A stretch of DNA of 64,000 nt from an uncultured Faecalibacterium sp. Its GTDB lineage: Bacteria > Bacillota > Clostridia > Oscillospirales > Ruminococcaceae. Both the position numbers and the translations under genes were made by a program. The stretch spans positions 48,132 to 112,131 of the forward strand of contig CAKSWG010000003.1 in NCBI GenBank assembly GCA_934511465.1, read 5' to 3'. This document shows positions 59,629-64,000 of the stretch, piece by piece (the first letter of the stretch is position 1; each line of letters begins with the position of its first letter). Under the pieces are notes generated by a model. It made no database searches, was not told where the DNA came from, and saw only the letters and a list, made by a program, of their open reading frames with translations.

Positions 59629-60408
59629 TCAGCTCAAGGCCACGTCCAGAACCATCATCAGGCTGAAGCCGACCGCAAAGAACACGGTGCCGATATTGGA
59701 ATGTTCGCCCTGCGACATTTCCGGAATGAGCTCTTCCACCACCACATACAGCATGGCACCGGCAGCAAAGCTGAGCAGATACGGCAGCGCCGGAACGATG
59801 ATGCCTGCCGCCAGAATGGTCAGCACCGCGCCGATGGGCTCCACGATGCCGGACAGCACCCCGCCCCAGAAGGCACGGCCTTTGCTCATGCCCTCCGCCC
59901 GCAGCGGCATTGAGATGATGGCTCCCTCCGGGAAGTTCTGGATGGCGATGCCCAGCGAAAGGGCCAGTGCGCCGGCCGCCGTGATCTGCGCTGTGCCGGA
60001 TAAATATCCGGCGTAGACCACACCCACAGCCATGCCTTCCGGAATGTTGTGCAGGGTAACGGCCAGCACCATCATGGTGGTTCGTTGCAGCTGGCTGTGG
60101 GGGCCTTCGGCCTGCTGGCTGTTCCGGTGCAGGTGCGGGATGATGTGGTCCAGCAGCAGCAAAAACAGGATGCCCAGCCAGAAGCCGACCGCTGCCGGGA
60201 AAAACGCCAGTTTTCCAAGTGCTGCCGACTGGTCCATGGCGGGGATCAGCAGGCTCCAGATGGAAGCCGCCACCATTACGCCCGCCGCAAAGCCGGTAAG
60301 CGCCCGCTGGATGCGATCTCCCAGCGCTTTTTTGAGAAAAAACACGCTGGCCGCCCCCAGCGAAGTACCCAGAAACGGGATCAGGATTCCGTAAAATGCA
60401 TCTGTCAT
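59629..60408 (-). CDS. ZIP-family divalent metal transporter
   Basis: 259 residues, about eight membrane helices. Transport-site motifs of the ZIP family: HNIPEGMAVGVVYAG in helix 4 and QNFPEGAIISMPL in helix 5, with a His-rich loop (HIIPHLHRN) before helix 4. This is the GufA/ZupT-like type that imports Zn, Mn or Fe. ATG 60408 has GGAGC 6 bases upstream. It is 4.6 kb from the putative Mn-responsive locus; any link is only suggestive. Confidence 0.92.
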   Translation of the reverse strand: MTDAFYGILIPFLGTSLGAASVFFLKKALGDRIQRALTGFAAGVMVAASIWSLLIPAMDQSAALGKLAFFPAAVGFWLGILFLLLLDHIIPHLHRNSQQAEGPHSQLQRTTMMVLAVTLHNIPEGMAVGVVYAGYLSGTAQITAAGALALSLGIAIQNFPEGAIISMPLRAEGMSKGRAFWGGVLSGIVEPIGAVLTILAAGIIVPALPYLLSFAAGAMLYVVVEELIPEMSQGEHSNIGTVFFAVGFSLMMVLDVALS

Positions 60409-60564
60409 AAACCCAGCTCCTTGCAGGTTAGTCTTGTATAACCACAAGAAGAGTATAGCGCATTTTGCGTTCGCCGTCAATGCATCTTCATGCAACATTT
60501 TACTGCGGAACCAGCCCGGGGCACTTTCGCCCACGCCCGCTTTGGGCTTGCCTGTTTGGATGGC

Positions 60565-60737
60565 TTACACGCCAAACACTGTTTTGGTCAGCCGGATGCC
60601 CGCCGCCGTTTTCATGGTGCGTTCCATAAAAGCCCGGATCGCCTGTCGGCTGTATCCACTTTCGGATGCATTGACGATGTAATGTTCCCTTCCGAAAAGG
60701 CAATCATCTTTTCCATGATCTGTGCAATGGTCATCAT
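60565..60737 (-). pseudogene. HD-domain phosphohydrolase, internally deleted remnant
   Basis: A good start (AGGAGG before ATG 60737) opens MMTIAQIMEKMIAFSEGNI, the N-terminus of a common clostridial HD hydrolase (...EFSDGNKHDINHFLKV...). After about 19 codons the reading shifts frame and continues as HYIVNASESGYSRQAIRAFMERTMKTAAGIRLTKTVFGV, which is that family's C-terminus. The HD core between is missing. A large internal deletion plus frameshift leaves no function. Family match is from memory. Confidence 0.7.
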
Positions 60738-60769
60738 TTTTCCTCCTCTGCAATGATACGATTTCACAT

Positions 60770-60916
60770 TTACCGATCTCTGTATTTATTCAGGACAGCA
60801 TCCGGAATATGGCAGCACCTGCAATCTTCGGGGTGCCGTTCCAGATGGTGCTGATGCTCCTTGGCACTTCGGACATCATTTGTCAACGCATGGGTGATCG
60901 TTCCCGATCCCCGCAT
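60770..60916 (-). CDS. Possible 48-residue His/Cys-rich small protein
   Basis: MRGSGTITHALTNDVRSAKEHQHHLERHPEDCRCCHIPDAVLNKYRDR. AAAAGGA lies about 10 bases upstream and a TAGAAT -10 near 60955. It lies 32 bases ahead of the HD remnant on the same strand. EHQHHLERH and CRCCH could bind metal. Not recognised; too short to be sure it is expressed. Confidence 0.35.
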   Translation of the reverse strand: MRGSGTITHALTNDVRSAKEHQHHLERHPEDCRCCHIPDAVLNKYRDR

Positions 60917-61107
60917 TTTTGTTTTTTCCTTTTTCTCTTATCGCTTGTTTTCTATTCTACCACGTTTTGCTGCCATCGAAAAGATGCCGGGACGCAAAAA
61001 GCCCCCGGAGAGCCATAACAACTCACCGGGGACAGGCCCTGCATCAGCTTACGTGAACAGCCACGGAAAGACCCGCATAAGATACAGAAAAGATCTCCGT
61101 ATTTTCC

Positions 61108-61136
61108 TTGACAGCTTTCCCCTATTCTGTTTTAAT
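61108..61136 (+). promoter_or_regulatory. Promoter of the riboswitch-oadB transcript
   Basis: Perfect -35 TTGACA (61108-61113), 17 bases, TTTAAT (61131-61136). Transcription would start right at the first riboswitch stem (61143). Confidence 0.8.
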
Positions 61137-61142
61137 ATATTT

Positions 61143-61254
61143 GATAAAAGGGAGTAAAGGGCAGTTTTCCGTTTTTCCATTCGGGAAACTGCTGCATGGC
61201 AGCGTCATCACGGCAGAAACGCCCGATGTCATGTGTTCGCTTGAGACTTTTGTC
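61143..61254 (+). promoter_or_regulatory. yybP-ykoY (Mn2+) riboswitch candidate
   Basis: P1 stem GATAAAAG (61143-61150) pairs with CTTTTGTC (61247-61254), one G-U. Just inside lie GGAGTA and GAGA, the conserved pair of the yybP-ykoY class (GGGGAGUA...GAGAC). Arms GGCAGTTTTCC/GGAAACTGC and GCGTCATCACGGC...GCCCGATGTC fit the coaxial helices with the L1/L3 metal site. The 3' P1 strand is shared with the following terminator, which predicts activation by metal. Consensus recalled, not searched. Confidence 0.72.
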
Positions 61255-61288
61255 ACAGACAAGGTACTGTGGCAGAAGTCTCTTTTTT
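61243..61288 (+). terminator. Riboswitch-linked terminator before oadB
   Basis: GAGACTTTTGTCACAG (61243-61258) pairs with CTGTGGCAGAAGTCTC (61267-61282), a near-perfect stem, followed by TTTTTT. It uses the 3' P1 strand of the riboswitch, so the two folds exclude each other. Confidence 0.85.
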
Positions 61289-61324
61289 CTTGCCGCCGTA
61301 CCGGAACACAAGGAGGTAAGAAAA

Positions 61325-62455
61325 ATGAACTTTCTGAACACATTCGCAAGTCTGTTTTCCAACTTTGGAAATTTGACTTGGCAGATGGTGGTAATGTGGG
61401 GCATCGGTGCGCTGCTCATCTACCTTGCCATCGCCAAAAAGATGGAGCCGAGCCTGCTGCTGCCCATGGGCTTTGGGGCCATTCTGGTCAATCTGCCGCT
61501 GTCGGGCGCCATCACACAGGGCGATACCGTCGGCCCCATTTCCGCTCTGTTTGAAGCAGGCATGTCCAATGAGCTGTTTCCGCTGCTGCTCTTCATCGGC
61601 ATTGGTGCCATGATCGATTTCGGCCCGCTGCTGGAAAAGCCGTGGCTGATGCTCTTTGGTGCGGCGGCACAGTTCGGCATCTTCTTCACCCTGTTTCTGG
61701 CGGGCTTCTTCTTTGACCTGAAGGATGCCGCTTCCATCGCCGTCATAGGTGCAGCGGACGGCCCCACCGCCATCTTTGTGGCAAACAGCCTCAATTCCCA
61801 GTACCTCGGTGCCATTATGGTGGCGGCCTACAGCTACATGGCGCTGGTGCCCATCGTGCAGCCGCCGGTCGTCAAACTTCTGACCACCCGGAAAGAGCGC
61901 CGCATCCGGATGCCCTACGAAAAAGGCAATGTCAGCCAACTGACCAAGATCCTGTTTCCCATTGTTGTGACCATCATCGCCGGCATGGTTGCTCCGGCCA
62001 GCGTTGCGCTGGTTGGCTTTCTGATGTTCGGCAACCTGCTGCGAGAGTGTGGTGTGCTGAACGCCCTGAGCGAAACGGCGCAGAATGTGCTGGCAAACCT
62101 TATTACCATTGTGCTGGGCCTGACCGTGGCCGGGCAGATGACGGCCGACAAGTTCGTCCGGCCCGACACCCTGCTCATTCTTGCACTGGGTCTGGTGGCC
62201 TTCGTCTTTGATACGGCGGGCGGCGTATTGTTTGCAAAGCTGCTGAACCTGTTCCTGCCGGAAGGCAAAAAGCTGAACCCAATGATCGGTGCAGCCGGCA
62301 TCTCGGCCTTTCCCATGAGCGGGCGTGTCATTAACAAGATGGGTCTGGAAGAGGACAACCAGAATTTCCTGCTGATGTACTCCATCAGCGTCAATGTTTC
62401 GGGGCAGATCGCATCCGTCATTGCCGGCGGCCTGATCCTGACCCTGATGGCTTAA
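61325..62455 (+). CDS. Sodium ion-translocating decarboxylase beta subunit-like carrier
   Basis: 376 residues of the OadB/GcdB/MmdB family, about nine to eleven membrane helices. Conserved: GALLIYLAIAKKMEPSLLLPMGFGAILVNLPL, GIGAMIDFGPLLEKP, SIAVIGAADGPTAIFVANSL (the D-G-P-T ion site), PVVKLLTTRKERRIRMPY, NLITIVLGLTVAGQMTADKF, and NPMIGAAGISAFPMSGRVINKMGLEEDNQNFLLMY. No alpha (carboxyltransferase) or biotin subunit is near. Start by AAGGAGG. Control by a putative Mn2+ riboswitch suggests a stand-alone cation exporter role (inference). Confidence 0.9.
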   Translation: MNFLNTFASLFSNFGNLTWQMVVMWGIGALLIYLAIAKKMEPSLLLPMGFGAILVNLPLSGAITQGDTVGPISALFEAGMSNELFPLLLFIGIGAMIDFGPLLEKPWLMLFGAAAQFGIFFTLFLAGFFFDLKDAASIAVIGAADGPTAIFVANSLNSQYLGAIMVAAYSYMALVPIVQPPVVKLLTTRKERRIRMPYEKGNVSQLTKILFPIVVTIIAGMVAPASVALVGFLMFGNLLRECGVLNALSETAQNVLANLITIVLGLTVAGQMTADKFVRPDTLLILALGLVAFVFDTAGGVLFAKLLNLFLPEGKKLNPMIGAAGISAFPMSGRVINKMGLEEDNQNFLLMYSISVNVSGQIASVIAGGLILTLMA

Positions 62456-62468
62456 CGGAGGTACACGT

Positions 62469-62597
62469 ATGCTTCATCTTTCTTCGTGGATGACCACGCT
62501 GCCCATGATGCTCATCGGCATGGTCGGCATTCTTCTTGTCATTGGCGTCATTGTTCTGGCCGTGATGCTGCTGAACCGACTTACCCGCCGGAAATGA
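62469..62597 (+). CDS. 42-residue single-span membrane protein
   Basis: MLHLSSWMTTLPMMLIGMVG, then a hydrophobic stretch to ML and the basic end LNRLTRRK. One predicted membrane helix. GGAGG lies about 7 bases before ATG and only 13 bases separate it from the oadB-like stop, so it belongs to the same transcript. It may play the part of an OadG-like gamma subunit, the small membrane anchor of such pumps. Too short for a firm family call. Confidence 0.65.
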   Translation: MLHLSSWMTTLPMMLIGMVGILLVIGVIVLAVMLLNRLTRRK

Positions 62598-62684
62598 TCC
62601 TTTCCACGTTCTCCGCTTCACGTTCTCCGCTGTCGGCAGTTGACTGCTACGGTCAATTTCCGGCAGCATTTTTGTTACCGCCTA

Positions 62685-63801
62685 TTAAAAAACAGCCGGA
62701 ACGATTTTCTGCTGCGTTACATCGATGATGCCGTATGTATTCAGTCTGAGTTTTGGAATGACCGGAAGGCTGACGAAGGCGAGGGTCATAAAGATGCCGA
62801 TATCTTCCGCTACACCATGTGCCTTGAGGGCATCGTTCAGCGCCTGCATTTTCGCCGCAACGCTCTCTGCGCTTTCGGTACTCATCAATCCGGCCACCGG
62901 AAGCGCAAGTTCTGCCACGACCTGTCCATCTGCCACAAACGCAAGTCCGCCTTTGTTTTTCCGCACAGTGTTGCCGGCCAGCATCATATCGGTATCGTTG
63001 TCCCCTGCCACAATCAGGTTATGGGAATCATGTGCGATGCTCGATGCAACGGCTCCGCATTTCAGGCTGAAGTTTCCTAAAAAGCCAATGCCCACATGTC
63101 CGGAGTGATGATGCCGCTCAAACACTGCCAGTTTTACGATGTCGTGTTCCGGGTCCACACCGGGAGCTTTGCCCGGATGCTGCCGGAACGGGATGATTTT
63201 TTCCTCCGTAAGCAGCTCGCCCCGCTTCGGTGCAGTCGCTGATCTTCTGTAGAATTTTCGGGTCACAGCGCACCGTTCCATAGGCATTCATCAGCTCCGC
63301 AAGCCCCAGCACGCGGGGATTCTGGTAGTAAGGCCGGAGCTGTTCTGCGTTCAGCACCGCACCGGATTCATCCAGATCCGTGGCCGGCACACAGGAGGGC
63401 AGCATGAAATAAACCGAAAGGGTCAGATTTTTTGTCGTTTCCAGCATGAAGTCCAAGCCTTCAAGCCCTGCAACGTTTGAGATCTCGTGCGGGTCTGTGA
63501 CCACCGCAGTGGTACCGTGGGGCAGCACTGCCTGCTCGAAAGCCGGACCACAGAGCATGGAGCTTTCGATGTGGATATGCCCATCGATCAGGCCCGGGCA
63601 GACATATTTGCCGCGCAGATCAACTTCTTTCCGGCCATGATACGCACCCACGCCCACAATGCAGTTTCCGTTGATGGCAATGTCAGTGGTGTCGACCGCA
63701 TCGGTAAATACATTGACGATTCTGGCATTTTTCAAAACCAGATCAGCCAGAGCATCTCCTCTGCCTGCCGAGATCCGGCGTTTCAGTTCATCGGACTGCA
63801 T
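62685..63801 (-). pseudogene. ade: Adenine deaminase, internally deleted and frameshifted
   Basis: N-terminal piece (63801 to about 63232): MQSDELKRRISAGRGDALADLVLKNARIVNVF, LRGKYVCPGLIDGHIHIESSMLCGP, HGTTAVVTDPHEISNVAG, ...DPKILQKISD. C-terminal piece in another frame (about 63230 to 62685): EEKIIPFRQHPGKAPGVDPEHDIVKLAVFERHHHSGHVGIGFLGNFSLKCGAVASSIAHDSHNLIVAGDN... to the normal end. The middle of the amidohydrolase barrel (roughly 190 residues of about 580) is missing. Adenine to hypoxanthine deamination is lost here. Confidence 0.85.
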
Positions 63802-63856
63802 AGAAACATCTCCTCTCTCTGAAGTTCGATTTTCTCACCTGTGGATGGGTTGTTGT

Positions 63857-64000
63857 TTACTCCATCTTCTGGATCACCGCACCCAGCCAGCGGCACATGG
63901 TATCTCCCGCCTGATTAGCAATTTCCAGCACGCGGGCGTGGCTATGCTTGACCGTCTGGATGCCGGTGGCCATGTTGGTGATGCAGCTGACGGCCAGTAC
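63857..64000 (-). CDS. Purine-nucleoside phosphorylase, C-terminal end (partial)
   Basis: The last 47 codons, VLAVSCITNMATGIQTVKHSHARVLEIANQAGDTMCRWLGAVIQKME, match the C-terminus of trimeric purine-nucleoside phosphorylases (S-x-x-TN-x-AxG-I...SH-x-x-V). It salvages purine nucleosides. It lies 55 bases ahead of the ade remnant on the same strand, so the two once formed a purine-salvage operon. Runs off the right edge. Confidence 0.8.
   Translation of the reverse strand, partial: VLAVSCITNMATGIQTVKHSHARVLEIANQAGDTMCRWLGAVIQKME

Noticed and set aside
61325..62455. A full oxaloacetate or glutaconyl-CoA decarboxylase operon
   Set aside because: Only the beta-like subunit and a tiny membrane protein are present; neighbours are unrelated remnants.

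Overview
The window is about 60% GC, almost fully coding, and carries a low-GC-Firmicutes gene repertoire (AddAB, YqgF/RuvX, SpoIIR, FtsW-MurA-FtsZ, class B PBP, pur operon, consensus -35/-10 promoters with 17-bp spacers, strong GGAGG ribosome sites). High GC with this repertoire points to a Clostridia / Oscillospiraceae gut anaerobe. Faecalibacterium or a close relative is my best guess; that is inference, not proven by a marker gene. No tRNA, rRNA, CRISPR array, prophage or transposase was seen.

Layout. 1-5.1 kb: recombination genes addA (partial)/addB and divergent ruvX. 5.1-10.5 kb: cyclophilin lipoprotein, DUF1292 protein, a 6S-like RNA, a redoxin-fold protein without the usual cysteine, a DUF378 membrane protein, ispE, aminotransferase and Lrp regulator. 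10.6-19.8 kb: ACT/UPF0210 pair, a DUF559 endonuclease-like gene bracketed by inverted palindromic repeats, spoIIR, a peptidoglycan-binding protein, sbcD-sbcC, and a PC4-like/HD pair. 19.8-28.9 kb: REC-HD-GYP-GGDEF protein and an envelope block (ftsZ, murA, ftsW, divergent PBP). 28.9-36.2 kb: xpt and assorted metabolic or unknown genes. 36.2-48.9 kb: a nine-gene purine operon read leftward, purE-F-M-N-O-H-D-L-B, with an attenuator-like leader. IMP formation is split between a stand-alone AICAR transformylase and a PurO-type cyclohydrolase. 49.3-52.9 kb: ybaK, DAHP synthase under twin palindromic operators, DUF3783-apbE. 52.9-60.4 kb: receiver-SARP regulator with Asn at the phospho-site, SPFH/Arc pair, MarR plus heterodimeric ABC exporter, ZIP transporter. 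60.5-64 kb: a decaying region (HD-hydrolase and adenine deaminase remnants, both internally deleted) around an oadB-like carrier gene and a 42-residue membrane protein, controlled by what looks like a yybP-ykoY manganese riboswitch overlapping a terminator.

Recurring regulatory themes are (1) seven copies of a palindromic repeat whose small hairpin covaries between copies, three of them in gaps of the pur operon and two bracketing the DUF559 gene; (2) terminator hairpins whose 3' arm is the ribosome-binding site of the next gene (DUF378, murA, possibly a small ORF at 59.5 kb); (3) perfect palindromes at promoters of aroF, the MarR-ABC operon and the SPFH-Arc operon.

The strongest candidates for new biology are the riboswitch-controlled OadB-like/small-protein pair and the repeat-bracketed DUF559 element.
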